DNA of 64,000 nucleotides from Siniperca chuatsi (taxonomy: Eukaryota; Chordata; Actinopteri; Centrarchiformes; Sinipercidae): NCBI RefSeq assembly GCF_020085105.1, contig NC_058063.1:22115566-22179565 (forward strand). Direction: 5' to 3'. The notes beneath the pieces were generated by a model. That model saw only the letters and a program-made list of their open reading frames with translations. It was not told where the DNA came from and ran no database searches. Each line of letters opens with the position of its first letter. The first letter of the stretch is position 1. Both the position numbers and the translations under genes were made by a program. Positions 21,464 through 34,510 of this stretch are shown here, piece by piece.

Positions 21464-24400
21464 ATGGATCCACATGTGGTGACATGGAAAATATGTGAGT
21501 ATTCTTCAGCAATAATGTGTTTTCTTGTATTTAGACAAAGCACTAGAGACAGTGATCTTTTCTAATTCAAAAAACATATGCAAAAATATTTTTAAATGTA
21601 TTAAATATCTGAACTTAGCTATCAGACTGCCCCCTATGCCATGGTGGTATTCAATTTTACAGCCGGGTGGAGGCTTACAGGTGTAATTGTAATTATTATG
21701 TGCTTTCAAATATGTGCTGTTACTGCACATCAGTTGCTGTACTCCTTATCAGTTCTTTGATCTTTTTCCCTGTCTGCAATTTTGAAAGAAAGAAAGAAAT
21801 TAATGCTGTTCTGTAGTTCTGCTTTTGATTACAAGGTTTTCCTCTGTATTTATTTTCATCACTACATGATGAAATGAGGAGAGGGCAGACTTTACTAGAC
21901 TTTACATGAATGTATGTCACATACTGACAAGGGGAAGTGAGATCTGCCAAAGTAAACCCACTCGCTTTAGACTCTACTACTACTTGTCTCAGTGTTGTAG
22001 ATGTCTGATCAAATTAGCCGTTGTCCCTTTGTTACTACAGATCATTATCAATGCACAAAGTCCAAGGTGGACGAAATGTTCAAAAGCTTCAAAATTGTTT
22101 TAGGTTATTTTAAATCACTATGTGCAGAAGCTTTAAAATTTTTCATAAGTAGACCGCATATTGTACATTACAGAAAAATAAAAGAAAAATTATGATGAAA
22201 TGGAGGCCTGTATTTAAAAAAAAGGGTAATTTGGTACTAATTACAAGGAAAATAGAGATAGTGTTCAATGAGTACACATCTGATTAATTAAATTCCATAG
22301 TACTTTCCACAAAACGGCCAAGGTAACTACTAGAAATCACAGTAACAGTAAAAAATATAAAAATAAAAAGCATTGCAAGATAATCTGTATTGCCCCATTG
22401 ATGGAACAATCATGATAAATAACTAGAATGTAAAAACCTACAAGAGAAATATAAAAACTAGAAATACAAAATAGCAAAACAATAGCGCAGAATCATAAAA
22501 TGTTTGTAATTTGGACATAATCATCATCATAAGTGCACTGGTCAGTTTTCATGGAAACTGTAGTTTAAACTATACTAACTACTATATTAACTAACTATAC
22601 TATACTATAATTACTTTGTGAGGTTTCAGTTACCATTAGCGAGTGCTGTAGTGGATGTCAATTTGTCTAAGAATATGGAAAGTAAACCTCATGTTTATTT
22701 TTTCCCAAAGAATGAGAAAGAAAGGCTGAATGAGAGATTGCATTTAAACTAGTGAAACAGAGGCTAGCCTAGACGTCATTACTTCTTTTTTTACTCAACC
22801 TGACTTGTAAGTTCTCTTCACTTGTAAGTTTTCTGAATTAAATATCCCAAGATCAGGGAAGGTTAAAAGCCTTTGATGTGAGTTACCTGTTGGAGTAAAT
22901 GGTGTGTTTTTTCTCTCGGTGTGTTTCCAGTTGCAGTCAGCGTGCTGCTGCTAACACTGTACCCCAGCCATGCCGCTGCTGTCAGTATGAAGGAACAGCT
23001 GGCTGATTGTCTGGAGGACAAAGACTACGATGTGCTGCTGCACACCGTGAAGACCGGCCTCCCACACATTAACACGTCTCATCATGTTGTTATTGTCGGA
23101 GCTGGCATGGCTGGGCTGACGGCTGCCAAGTTACTGCACGACGCAGGACACAAGGTACATGCAACAGGCTGATACTTTAATAATAACAATAATTTTGTCC
23201 ACAAATGTGGAAATTTGCCTTTGGCTTAACAGGTTGACAAAGTTGTTGCATTTGGTATGAAAGACCTTTTGAAAATGGCTCTATAGCATCTTCACAGGGG
23301 CAGTTTTATGAATTCTTTAAAAAGGGGATGAACAGGATCAGACGCAGTTTGTCAAGCTTTTTGTTTCTGTCTTTTATATATACATCCTAATTGTTTCTGC
23401 TCTTTTCCAATAATTTTACTGGCCATATTTGTAATTCAGGACAGTCTATTTTTGTTGTCAGCCCCCAGATGGTTACCATGGACACATATCAAAGTTAACA
23501 TATTTTTAACAAGACCTCTGTAAACAGTCTCTAAAATGTTCTTGCTTATATCATCTTCTTCTCCTTTTCCTTTCGGCTGTTCCCTTTCAGGGGTCGCCAC
23601 AGCGAATCATGTGCCTCCATCGAACCCTGTCCTCTGCATCCTCTTCACTCACACCAATTAACTTCATGTCCTCTCTCACTACATCCATAAATCTCCTCTT
23701 TGGTCTTCCTCTAGACCTCCTGCCTGGCAGCTCCAACCTCAGCATCCTTCTACCAATATCTTCACAGTCTCTCCTCTGAACACGTCCAAACCACCTCAAT
23801 CGGGCCTCTCTGACTTTATCTCCAAAACATCAAACAAGAGTTGTCCCTCTGATGTACTCATTCCTGATCCTGTCCGTCCTCGTCACTCCCAAAGAGAACC
23901 TCAACATCTTAAGCTCTGCTACCTCCAGCTCTGCCTCTTGTCTTTTCTTCAGTGCCACTGTCTCTAAGCTGTACAACATCGCTGGTCTCACCACCATCTC
24001 CAACACCTTTCCTTTCATTCTTGCTGAGTATGAATCCAATTTCCAATTTGCTTTTTAAAAATGTATTCTGTGTTGGCTGTAAAAAATAAATTGAAGCCAA
24101 AAAAGGTTCCTGAGTATTTAAACTTCTCTACTGCTTCAACAGGCTGATCATTGATCAAAACAGGTGTAAAATAATGACAGGCATTGTAGTGACTTACAAT
24201 AACCAGCGCCTTAGTCTTACTTTCATTAATAAAAATGGCACTGTCTTCACACCACTTGCTAAGCTCAACAATATGGTGGAAATATGTAGACTATTTACTT
24301 GTGTCCCCCGTCTGCATAAAACCCACAAACACCATATCATCAGCAAAAAACATCGAAACAAGCTGACAGATACGCAGCCACAGCAAATCACAGGCTTACC

Positions 24401-27400
24401 AGCTCGTGTACTTCAGTGTTATGGAAATTTTACATCTTATGTCTGAACAGGCACCAAAGTTACTGTTACGTTATTGTGAAGGCTATAACAGCACATGGTA
24501 AAACATGCACGGAGGGTAATTAAATGCACATTTCATTCCACCTTCTTATGCGCGCTCATAATTATCTGCTTAATAAACCTTGAAATAGTGTTACTGAGCC
24601 AATTTTAAATTGTCTTCTTATGTCAGATCAGCCTGAAAACACTGTAACACTCACAGAGTGCGGTTAAAGAGGGTTCTTTTTAAAGGAAATACTCCTGCAA
24701 CCACAATTTATTAGTTTGAGGTTTTGTCATTTCCTGTTTTATTTTGTAGTGTGTTCCTCTCCTTGTGTGTCATGTGTGGTTTTACTTCCTGTCTTTGTTT
24801 TCCCTCCAGTTTTGATTGTTGGCCCTTCCTTGATTGTTTGCACCTGTGTCTCGTTGTCTCACCTCCCGTAGGGTATTTAGTCAAGGTCTTTTGCTTTGTT
24901 CAGTGTTGGATCATTGTTGTTCCTGTCTTGTGTGCGCTCGTGACATTTGTGTGTGTTGCTGTTTGGTGCACTTTTCTTTGTACCTGGTTCCTTTGCCCAG
25001 TTACCCGGCATTCTTACTGTAAGTTCTGTTTGGATTCTTTGTCTCCCATGGACCGTGTCTGGATTCTGGACTTTGAACTCTGCCTCCTCCCTGTTGAATT
25101 TGTTTAGCCTCATTGGACTCACTTCCTTGTTTTCACCACTGCCAGCCGTTAACCCATTTTCCCTGTACCCGGACCTGTATCTGCCTATTTGCCTGTTACC
25201 TGTTTGTTGCCTGTCTGCCTACCGGCCTGTCCTCCTGTACCTGTCTGTAAGTCACTTCACCCCAATAAACACTGTAGCCATCCGGCTACTTCATCCTCAT
25301 ACCGCTTCCTCGTCTGCATTTGGGTCCACACAATACACCACATATGACACAATTATCATTAGACCATCAGTCTCCCTGCCTATATTTTTTTACTTTAAAT
25401 TATGCCAACTACATGTATTAATTTATGACTATACTGCAAAATGCTTTACATATATGTGTAAAGGAGGATGGTTAATAATGTGAAATTTTGGGGATAATAG
25501 AAAACAAATGTAATTAGGATAAGATAAATATTTGTTGCACCATAACATGAGACACAAACATACTGTAATTTGCTATATGTCAGATAATACATCATCACAA
25601 AAAAAAAAAAAAAATCAGACATCAGACCCCTTTGGCTAAACACTTTTATCTGTTTTGACAAGGTAACCATATTAGAGGCTAGTGGTCGTGTTGGAGGACG
25701 GGTGGAGACCTACAGGAATGATGAAGAGGGTTGGTATGCTGAACTGGGAGCCATGAGGATCCCAAGTTCTCACTCGTGAGTAAAAATATGTCTTAAATTT
25801 ACAAGTTTTGCTCCGAGGAATGTCTGTTTTGCTACATTACAACAGTGTTTGAATCTTTAGCTAGTCAAAAATGTTCCTTGTTGGGCAGTTAGCATGAGCA
25901 GCAATACCTACGTAACTACTAAGAGAAACTCGAGTATCAACAGAAAATCCAACACTCTTTGACAGGTGATGTTTTCGGAGTGCACAGTGCGAAAATGCCT
26001 CAATGATAAGCTCTTGTTAGCAATGGCTAAATATGAGTAAGTGATGTGTAGATGTGCCCAGTACAAAAAGCCTTCCAATCAACTCAATAATGTCTCATAA
26101 ATGCTTAACTAAAATCTCAAAGTTGATTATGGAGATGCTACATGCCACCATTAAGTGTTCCATCTCTTCACAGCATCGTCCGCTGGTTTATTGAAGAACT
26201 GGGGGTCGGGATGAATAAATTTGTCATGACTGACATCAACACCTTTTACCTGGTAAACGGGCTGCGGAAGAGGACGTACGCAGTGAAAGCAAACCCCGAC
26301 ATCCTGAAGTATAATGTGACGAAAAGTGAAAAGGGGAAGTCACCCGACAAGCTACTACAGCGAGCTTTGCAGAAGGTACTGTATGTAAGAGGGAGGGGAG
26401 GAGTGAGTTTTGCCATTTGGAGGTCAAAAGGGTCTCGGAGGTCTAGATGCCTAGGTAAAAACCAGCCACCTAGATATCTTTTGAGCTGCAAATGACCAAA
26501 TCATTACTTAAAGAGTTATTGTATTTCTTGCATTGCCCTAAAACATCTACAACAGAGTCTAACTAAAATACAAATTATGGTTTTGTGTATAGGTGGTAGA
26601 TGGTTGAGTGTGTGCAGGGGCACCACTGTAAATAACACTGGGATGTAAATTATCTTTTCTGTAGGTGAAAGATGAAATCAAGGCACATGGCTGCAGAGCT
26701 GCGCTACAGAAATACAATCACTATTCTGTGAAGGTAAGTCATGAAATTCTATAAAATGAGCACTAAGCCTGAAACAGGTGTGAATTATGTTCCTCCAACG
26801 CAAATTGGACTAGCAAATTTTCCGCTGTTCAGTTTTTCAAAAAGTACACTTTGAATGTAAGATTGAATTAGAGGGATTAAAAACTGAATGCTGAAAACAT
26901 TTGTGGATTGTTTCACAGGAGTATCTGAAAGAAGAAGGCTGCTTGAGTCCAGAAGCATTGAGGATGATCGGAGACTTACTCAATGAACAGAGCCTCATGC
27001 ACCTGGCGCTGACTGAGATGATATACATCCAGAGCGACGTTAGCGACAGCACCACGTAAGACTGGTTTATTTAACACATTTATGTATTTACATTTGTCCT
27101 CAAAGATGTTAGGAAAGTGTTATGTTTTAGTTTAAAGCCAGGGTATGATTGAAACAGAATAGTTTGTACAAAGTGTCATCAGACCACGTCTTATAGAAAA
27201 AGCATTTATAGCTGTTTCAAACTCCCATGTAGCCATCATAGAGAGACATACAATGAATTGTTCAAATGGGGATAACAACACACACTTAGGTGTTGCACAC
27301 GTTTGTACACACAAAATGATGGAAGTAGCTGTCTTAATGATAAAAGAGAGCTTGAGAGAAGTTCTAACCTCTGTAAACCTGGCCAGTCACTGTGTGCTTG

Positions 27401-28831
27401 TCAGATTGTCTGTTTTCAGAGTTACATAAATTGTCGGACTGGATTTGGGTTAGGGGATTTCAGATGCGGTTTGATAATCCCATAAGCACTTTGTCTGAAG
27501 CATACGGATGCCTTTTAGTAGACCAGTTTTGAAAAACTAAACTAAAAAAACCTATATTCTTCCTCACTCCTAGCTAAACCATTTGCACACAGGCGAGACT
27601 CGTTGACATGGTTATATGCATACACTTTGCACATTGGAGACCTGGAGTACCATCAAATGGTTATATTTTGGGACATACTTGTTTCAGAGCCAGAAATCAG
27701 AGCCACTTTGCTTCATTTTAATCTTCACTACCTCTAGCTTCTGTGTTTATTTATTAATCTCTATTGGAGCAAAAGTAGGCAGGTAGGTCAGTCTTTAGCT
27801 CAGCTTAACAATCTGCTTTTTATTGCCCCTTTAGTATATCTGCCAGGAAGCAGCTGGCAAGGATAGCGTGGGTGATAAATGACATGTTTTAGCAAGTGAA
27901 TATGAATGGCCTTCCTGAATGGATTGTCAAACAGCGTTGACATCACATAATACATACAAACAATACAATCATTTTGTCACATTTGTGCTCAATTCAATGA
28001 GACTAAAAATATATCATTTTGTTTTGAAGGTACGATGAAGTGACTGGTGGGACAGATCTCCTAGCCAAAGCTTTTCTTACTGTCCTCGATGACCCCATCC
28101 TCCTCAACTCAAAGGTCAAGCACATCAGCCAATCACATAAAGGTGTAGTTGTATCGTATCAGACAGGCCAACAGTCCTCTTTGACTGACCTTCCCGCCGA
28201 CGTCGTCCTGGTAACAACCACAGCCAAAGCAGCCCTTTTCATTGACTTTAATCCACCTCTGCCCATCAGAAAGATGGAGGCATTGAGGGCAGTCCACTAT
28301 GAAAGCTCCACTAAAATCATCCTCACCTTCAGCAAGAAGTTCTGGGAGAGGGACGGCATCCGAGGAGGAAAGAGCATCACAGACCTGCCCTGTCGTTTCA
28401 TCTACTACCCCAGCCACAGTTTCCCAACAAATAAGACCATCGGTGTACTCCTGGCTTCCTACACCTGGTCTGACGACTCCCTCCTCTTCCAAGGTGCAAG
28501 CGACGAAGACCTGAAAGAGCTGGCTCTGAGAGATTTGGCGAAGATCCACGGCGAGCAAGTCTGGTCGCTCTGCACAGGTGTGGTGGTGAAGAGGTGGAGC
28601 GTGGATCCTTACAGCTTGGGCGCCTTCGCTCTCTTCACACCTTACCAACATTTAGAGTACGCTAAGGAGCTCTTCAGAAAGGAAGGCAGGGTGCACTTTG
28701 CTGGTGAACACACAGCCTTCCCACACGCTTGGATCGAGACATCTATGAAGTCTGCAATCAGGGCTGCTAACAACATTAACAAAGCGGCACTCAAAGAGTC
28801 AGCTAGAGCTGAACACCACGATGAGCTCTAG
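21464..28831 (+). CDS. laao: L-amino-acid oxidase, tandem copy 2
   Basis: Coding exons 21464-21494, 22931-23154, 25663-25775, 26174-26375, 26665-26733, 26919-27055, 28030-28831: 1578 nt, 525 aa, exon lengths identical to copy 1. All donors are GT here. Start ATG 21464 follows 29 bases of 5' UTR in exon 2; exon 1 ends 19913. The signal peptide is completed by the exon 2/3 junction ([11 protein letters not shown] then [11 protein letters not shown]). The FAD motif [17 protein letters not shown], the VGGRVETY block, [19 protein letters not shown] and [15 protein letters not shown] are intact. The C-terminus is HHDEL, so the last four residues are the ER-retrieval signal HDEL. Exons 3 and 8 are nearly identical to copy 1, while exon 5 differs at about 20 of 67 residues. 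In fish, members of this family act as antibacterial hydrogen-peroxide producers; that role here is inferred. Confidence 0.92.
23575..24370 (-). mobile_element. RTE-type LINE 3' fragment, antisense in LAAO copy 2 intron 3
   Basis: Minus-strand frames give a degraded RT box ([15 protein letters not shown], about 24350), then a thumb-like region ([18 protein letters not shown]), then the C-terminal [20 protein letters not shown]...[12 protein letters not shown]. The 3' end is 'ggaacagccgaaaggaaaag'. Several frame breaks show it is inactive. The C-terminal motif is typical of RTE-like LINEs in fish. Confidence 0.8.
24711..25355 (+). mobile_element. LTR-like repeat, copy B
   Basis: Inverse partner of 20358-20922. 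On the plus strand it has 'gggtatttagtcaagg' (TATA-like) and, near its end, 'ccccaataaacactg' (poly(A)-like), matching U3-R-U5 order. It is T/C-rich on this strand. The long open frame through it (24724-25483) is a composition artefact. Copy B is about 80 bases longer than copy A. Confidence 0.6.
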
Positions 28832-29238
28832 GGTCTTAAATCTAGCACGTTTCCTTGGTGATTGCATTGCTTGCCCTAAGAGTGAGGCTCATTATGATGC
28901 TTTTTCCAACATGCAGCCCTAATCTGAATCAAACTGGTGGATTTTTGGCAGTGAAAGATGCCTTAATGTTGCTGGGTAAAAGTATAATCAGCTTTCACTC
29001 ATTTACACAATCAATAGTATGTGCACCACTAATGTTCCTCCAAGCTTGATGTTAATGCCATGGTCATTTCTGTCTGTGTGATGAAATAGGTGCTCAATAA
29101 CAGGAACCACTGCCAAAGTTTCCCTCTTCTTTGAACATTTTTTAACTCATGGTGAAAAACTGCTCCTCCACAATCACAAGATAATGCACAGAATGCTTCC
29201 TTCTGCTGTTAAAAACATGTTCAGCATCACTGCCCCCC

Positions 29239-29244
29239 AATAAA
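29239..29244 (+). terminator. Poly(A) signal of LAAO copy 2
   Basis: AATAAA in 'ccccccaataaagagg', about 410 bases after the stop codon. Confidence 0.45.
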
Positions 29245-29489
29245 GAGGTTATACTGCATATTATTAAAGGGCAACAAGCACTCTCTGATCTTTGACCTCA
29301 AGTGATGATTTGTAGGCATTACAGTAACATTAAACACAGCTCTGTCATTTTGAAACCTGACCCTCGTAAGTTATTACACTTACTTTGGTGGAAACTTTTC
29401 TGTCATGAATTGCTTTATATGTTGCATACGTCAGGATCTGTAACCTTTTCATAAGTTACTCAGTTAGATAAAAACATTGATCCTCCAAT

Positions 29490-29595
29490 AAACATGATCT
29501 TCACAAAATCAAACCACACAAATGTCTCCCATGTAGAAATATTTTATTTCTGTGTTAAATGATTGTATATAGCAATAGGCAGTCCATAACAAAGA
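29490..29595. other. Second trim2-3'-UTR-like segment
   Basis: Shares 'ttcacaaaa(t/c)caaacc', 'acaaatg', 'cccat.tag' and 'ttttatttc' in the same order with 43899-43960, and ends with 'cagtccata' as at 43989. This is the copy-2 counterpart of 18090-18165. Confidence 0.5.
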
Positions 29596-29599
29596 ACAT

Positions 29600-31120
29600 A
29601 TGTTGATACATATTGGGAAGCAGGATCTGGCCTGTCTCCTTCTCCTAAGAGTGTTTTCACAGTTTCTCTCTAAATGAGAACAATTTAATGGAAAAAAACG
29701 GTAATGGAAGTTTAGTTAATATGAAGGTGTAATGTTATTACAACATATAAACATATATAATAAAATAGTTTTTCTACTTTAATGAGATACATCACTAATG
29801 AGATACATCACTTTTGAGAGTTTCCTGTTAAAACAGAATTACTCGGTATATAGAGTAAAATATCCCCAAAACCAAAGGGATCTTGTATAAATGAGAAATG
29901 TTTCACACCTTTTTCTTTGGTTGTTGTGGTGGTTTCTTTGGTTAAAAAAGTGTTAATTTTGTTCATGAACATCCATTCCCAACAGGTAACGAAAAAATGA
30001 TGAAATATTAGGAATGACAAAAATAAAAATTGCCGTAGTAGTCAATATTATGAATAACATTTTCAGAATTTTCAGAAATTTTGTCTTACCATCTCATAAC
30101 TTGTCTTTGTCAAGATTTTGACACACTATCTTATAATTCTGATTACAGGTTGCTAAATCAAAATTTTTAATTCTATTTAATAATAATTTTCACTTAAAAC
30201 TTCAACTTAAAAAAATAATGAAAGGTTATTATGATGAAAGTAAAAATACACTCGATGAGTCAAATTTACTTTTCTTTCCTGGCAGACATGGGCTTCCATA
30301 AAATTGTAATATTGTTATGGAAAAACAATTGAAAACATTAACTTAAGAAGTCTCTTCTTGAGATTAAAGTTAATGAAAATTACATTTACAAATGGACATG
30401 AAGTGAATGTCCAGAGTCTGTTGGAGAAAAAAGGAAAGCAGTGTAAAAAAACAGACACTGGTCAAGTATATGGAGTTTTTGTCAAAACATCACGATGGTG
30501 GTCTCTCTTTTGAACTCCAACTTGATTTCATAACCAGCGGAAAATGGTAACTGCAAGCGGTCATTTTTATAAACAAGGACACAGTGTTGGATAATATCCA
30601 TGGAAAAGCAGGCATTAAAAAATATTAACTAATTTTTCCCCAGATTGTCCAAATTTACCGATTCACTAGTATCTGATCCTTATCTATATTAATGCTTCTG
30701 TGTGAGTGTATTAATGGCATGCATGTGTCAAAGTGACAGACAGCAGCAGGACTGTGGGTTTTTTTGTTTTGCATGCAATTATTTTGTGTCACTTTATACT
30801 CTAAATCGTGGCAGGCAAATTTTCTTCTCACGTTATTGTTCCACAGGGAGGTCAGAGCCCAGGGTCAGCTGCTGATGAGCATCACTGGCAGTGATCTAGT
30901 GTCTTCCTCAAGGATAATTTAGTAACAAAATCTGAAGTAGAATAATTGATAAGATTTGTGGATTTTGTGTTAAAAAGTTTTAATGCAGGATTGATGATTA
31001 AACAATAAGTCATAAATTTACAATGAATGGAATTTTTCTTTCAGATTAAGCTCCAAACATTAAGAATTTGAATCACTCGTGGTGATTCGAAGATATTTCC
31101 ATACCCACACCTATCATTTA
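29600..31120. other. Intergenic DNA, no feature seen
   Basis: AT-rich, with poly-A/T runs and no open frame with family resemblance, no repeat with clear ends and no RNA gene. Confidence 0.6.
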
Positions 31121-31130
31121 TTTTATCTGT

Positions 31131-31188
31131 CCATCACGTTTGACAGGATTCAAATGACCTGCAAATAAAGACAGGTGTTTATTCAAAT
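31131..31188 (-). promoter_or_regulatory. Repeated non-coding element, copy A
   Basis: On the minus strand it reads TTTGAATAAACACCTGTCTT, then TTTGCAGGTCATTTGAATCC, then TGTCAAACGTGATGG. It matches copy C (39188) almost base for base. Similarity continues on the far side (CCACCAAACTGC and TGTAC..ACAG) for about 60 bases more. No receptor frame follows it on the minus strand. Confidence 0.55.
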
Positions 31189-31259
31189 ATTAATGCCATG
31201 CAGAGTGGAAAGTCTCTGTGCGTACAGACAGCAGTTTGGTGGAAATATTCTGTGAGGTG

Positions 31260-32380
31260 CTTCATAATGACCATGAATACAAACAACTGTGTTCTACAAA
31301 TTAAGCTATTATTATTATTTTAGTAAGTGTGGCCAGGTGTGACTTAACCATCATCGTTTTTAGTGTTTGAGCCTCACTCAATTTGTTAAATGAGTCACTG
31401 TAATCGTAACCGTACCTGCAAACAGGCCAAATTACACTGCATCCTCAAAAAGGTTCAAAGCATCAATGACTTTTTAATGTGTTGTCTTTTTGTGGACTAA
31501 TTGTGGCCTGTTTTCAGATAATTACATTGCCACAACAAATGTTAGAGAATAAGTTTTATTTGCACTTTGCAATGTGAAATTTATTGTGAAAAAGCAAGTG
31601 AAAAGCCACAGTATGTTACAAGTGTGAAGCAAGTCAAATCATGCCAGACATGATTTGTCTGCATGTGGAGTTACTTTCTTTTGTAAACAAACAAAACTTG
31701 TGTTTATATTCAGGGTGTCTCACCAAAATGCATCGTATGTATCCTTTAGGCCAATAAAACGTGTTAAATTAATTTCCTTCATCATAAAACATTTGCAAAG
31801 GCAATTCTTTTGAATATTTGATTGTGCATTGTTTACATCCATGTTTGCTAGCTAGCAGTCATCTTCTTCACAGCTTTTGCAGGTGCATTGCTACGCTTCT
31901 TTGCCATTAGTGAAGGATCACCTTCATGTACTTGCGTCCTCAGAAAACGGGGGCCCACTCATAAAATCATTGCCCCATAGCGCTACTAGTGGGCAAACAC
32001 TCCACAGGGTGCCTCTAAGGACAACTCACTTCAGCTCAGGCTCAGGGAATGCATGGTAACACTGCTGGCAGGTATATATTGCAAACCTTCTGTGCTTTTG
32101 TAAACATAATTTGATTCAGGAGAAAGACTTCATCAGTAGGATGCAGGCCTGTTTTAATGAAACCCAATAAATGAAATCAATGAAGTTAAGTCAATGTACA
32201 TTGCTGAGTCAAGGTTTATTTATTTATAATTAAATCTATGTATATTTACAGTATGTATCTGCATCTATACTTAATAGAAAACGGAATCCACAAACCATAT
32301 ATAAACAACTTATATATACTACACAAACACAGACAAGGTAGCAAAAAGTGAGCATAAGTTGAGACCACAACAAGACGGTG
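31260..32380. other. Intergenic DNA, no feature seen
   Basis: Nothing recognisable apart from short AT-rich runs. The 60-residue open frame at 31877 has no family features. Confidence 0.5.
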
Positions 32381-32410
32381 TAGTCCCTCATTCGTCCAGG
32401 AGTGTTCCAT

Positions 32411-32770
32411 CGTAGAAAAGGTTTCAGTCAGAAATTTAAGCTACTCTGTGTTGCTACAAAACGCTACAAACCACACATTTGAAGACAGGGAGGTGAAGAT
32501 TCTAAGTAGAGAGAAGAGTTGGTTTGAAAGAGGAGTCAAAGAAACATCATGGAAACAAAAGAAGGTCAGTTTCAGGTGAAACTAGGCAGAGTAAACAGCA
32601 GACACTCAGAAAGAGTCCTTCCTGAGGGCGGGGCCTATGCAACACAGAGTAGCTTAAATTTCTGAGTTCTCAGACCATTTTCACAATTGAGAATGACTTC
32701 CGGATGGGAGCCGAAACGTCTTGATTCTGAAAACAGTGTCCAGATGACTACGACTGAAACCTTTTATACG
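32411..32770. mobile_element. Short element with inverted ends
   Basis: Ends CGTAGAAAAGGTTTCAGTC (32411-32429) and GACTGAAACCTTTTATACG (32752-32770) are inverted copies with one mismatch. The inside carries 'ggatgggagccgaaacgtctt', a phrase found in high-copy fish repeats. Probably non-autonomous; superfamily unknown. Confidence 0.65.
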
Positions 32771-33233
32771 TTGAGACCACAACGTATATACAGTATGCAT
32801 CCATTCTGGTTTTGGACTAACTGATTAATAGCTGACTATGGAAGACCAACTTTCATAGATTATAATGCCTCAAAATGATCACAATTTAATGCAGAAAAAT
32901 CTGTGACATCCAGAGTGTGGGCTGGGCCTATTGATCCCCGTGGTACACAAAATGTGCTACTAAAAAAACAGATCAATGCTTAGTTAAAGGTTAACACAGA
33001 AACTTTAGTCCATAAATTATCAGTATGAATTACATCCTCGAATTCTTTCAGCATGGTTAAGGAGTATAAAAGGTTGACATTGCCAAAGCTGTTCCATCCA
33101 AAACCACAGGGACAGAAAACATGTATACTTACATACTATAGATTACAATGTAGGTTTGGGATTTAACAACAATATATTATAGTGTAACTCACTCTTATCT
33201 CATATGATTTTTCATACTACACTGATCCAATCC

Positions 33234-34028
33234 TCAGCAGGGTGTTGTAGTTTTCCTGCTTGTGTAGAAACAGCAGAGGTAACCCACCACAAAGCAAACC
33301 AGATTCCCACCAAATCTCAACAACAGCACTCCCGTTATGATTATGATGGTGTGGAAAGCCCTCTGCTTTGACTGGTCAACCTGCACCCTATTGACACCTG
33401 CCTCCCCTGGGCGTGGGCGAATCAGAATGCAGAGAACGGAAAGACTGCAGAAAGTCACGGTAATTAAAAAGAAGGCCATTATGGAGGCACTTGGTATAAG
33501 GCTGTACTCAGGGTAGTTATAGACCAGGACCACGAAACCCACCCCTGCAAAGCAGAGCAGCCAAACAAACCCAGTGCTGACATTTCTGATGCGGACCCCG
33601 TCCACCTTTCTCAGTCTCAGGTAGGTGATGGGGTGAACAACAGCTATGTAGCGCTCCACACAGATCAGGATGGGGAAGAGCATCTGTCCAGACCAGGGGA
33701 AAGCCCCAATGAAGAACCCCACCCACACCATCACAGGTAGATCGGCGTAGCTGCTGCAAAAGTAGATGGTATACCCTAATATTCCAATCAGCTCCATGAC
33801 AGCAATGTTGTAGGTGACAAAGTCAGAGAGACTCATAACTGCTGCTGAGGAAACGGACCGCTGTTGTTTCCATCGCTGTAATCCCAGCCTGAGGACAAAG
33901 ACGGAGAGAGGGAGGAGGAGGAGGATGTTGGTAAAGGTGAAGGCAATGTATATGTGCCAACTAATGATCGTGTCAAAGCATCGAGGGAGATAGAGGGAGG
34001 AGCTGGAGGAGGAGTAGTTGACTGACAT
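33234..34028 (-). CDS. Atypical rhodopsin-like GPCR, copy 1, TM7 missing
   Basis: A 264-residue frame. The start at 34028 lies 17 bases inside an exon whose acceptor is at 34046 (CCTCTTCAG/GCC), the same arrangement as copies 2 and 3. A 5' UTR exon ends at 35165 (ATTAG/GTGAGG). TM1 lies around FTNILLLLPLSVFVLRLGL, TM2 around NIAVMELIGILGYTIYF, and TM3 ends in CVERYIAVVHPITYL, with ERY in place of DRY. TM4 to TM6 are present (last TTITGVLLL-like block as HTIIIITGVLLLRFGG). After TM6 the DNA loses about 90 bases relative to copy 3. It then matches 'gttacctctgctg.ttctacaca' out of frame, so TM7 and the normal C-terminus are lost. It may be a pseudogene still open by chance. The ligand is unknown. 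Confidence 0.75.
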   Translation of the reverse strand: MSVNYSSSSSSLYLPRCFDTIISWHIYIAFTFTNILLLLPLSVFVLRLGLQRWKQQRSVSSAAVMSLSDFVTYNIAVMELIGILGYTIYFCSSYADLPVMVWVGFFIGAFPWSGQMLFPILICVERYIAVVHPITYLRLRKVDGVRIRNVSTGFVWLLCFAGVGFVVLVYNYPEYSLIPSASIMAFFLITVTFCSLSVLCILIRPRPGEAGVNRVQVDQSKQRAFHTIIIITGVLLLRFGGNLVCFVVGYLCCFYTSRKTTTPC

Positions 34029-34129
34029 TTTCAAACAGTAGAGGCCTGAAGAGGAGGAGAGAGAAAAGGAAAGACAAAGAGAAATAAGACTCTTATCAAC
34101 TCTGTGATAACAAGACAAAGAGTCTACAG

Positions 34130-34510
34130 CCACGCTAACATGCTCACAATGACAATGCTAACTTGCTGATGTAAAGCAGGTATAATGTTTACCATGTTCA
34201 CCATCTTTATTTAGCACGTTAGCATGCTAATATTTGGTAGTTAGTGCAGCTGAACGTCGTTAGTTTTGCAGGTATAAACCAAAGTATTGGACAAATTTTA
34301 ATGTTGACCTGATGATGGCGCTAGATGAAAAGTCAGAGGATCACGTAAGTTATTACTGTTCATCCTGAGGGGAACATGAACATTTGAAGTTTTCAGTAAA
34401 AGCCAAAATTGTCAACCCGTTGGAGGCACTAGAGGCAAAGTCAGGGAATCACCAAAGTGAATGTCTGTAAAAAACTTCATGGCAAATGAAATAGTTAAAG
34501 ACCGACCAAC
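34130..34510 (-). repeat. Dispersed fish repeat (orientation opposite to 38675 and 61083)
   Basis: Contains 'gctaacttgctgatgtaaagcaggtataatgttta' and 'ttagcatgctaa', the reverse complement of phrases at 61260-61320. Same repeat family as 38675-39020 and 61083-61340. Class unknown. Confidence 0.6.

Noticed and set aside
24724..25483. Long plus-strand open frames rich in Cys, Leu and Phe
   Set aside because: They lie inside LTR-like copy B and follow its T/C-rich composition; no domain.
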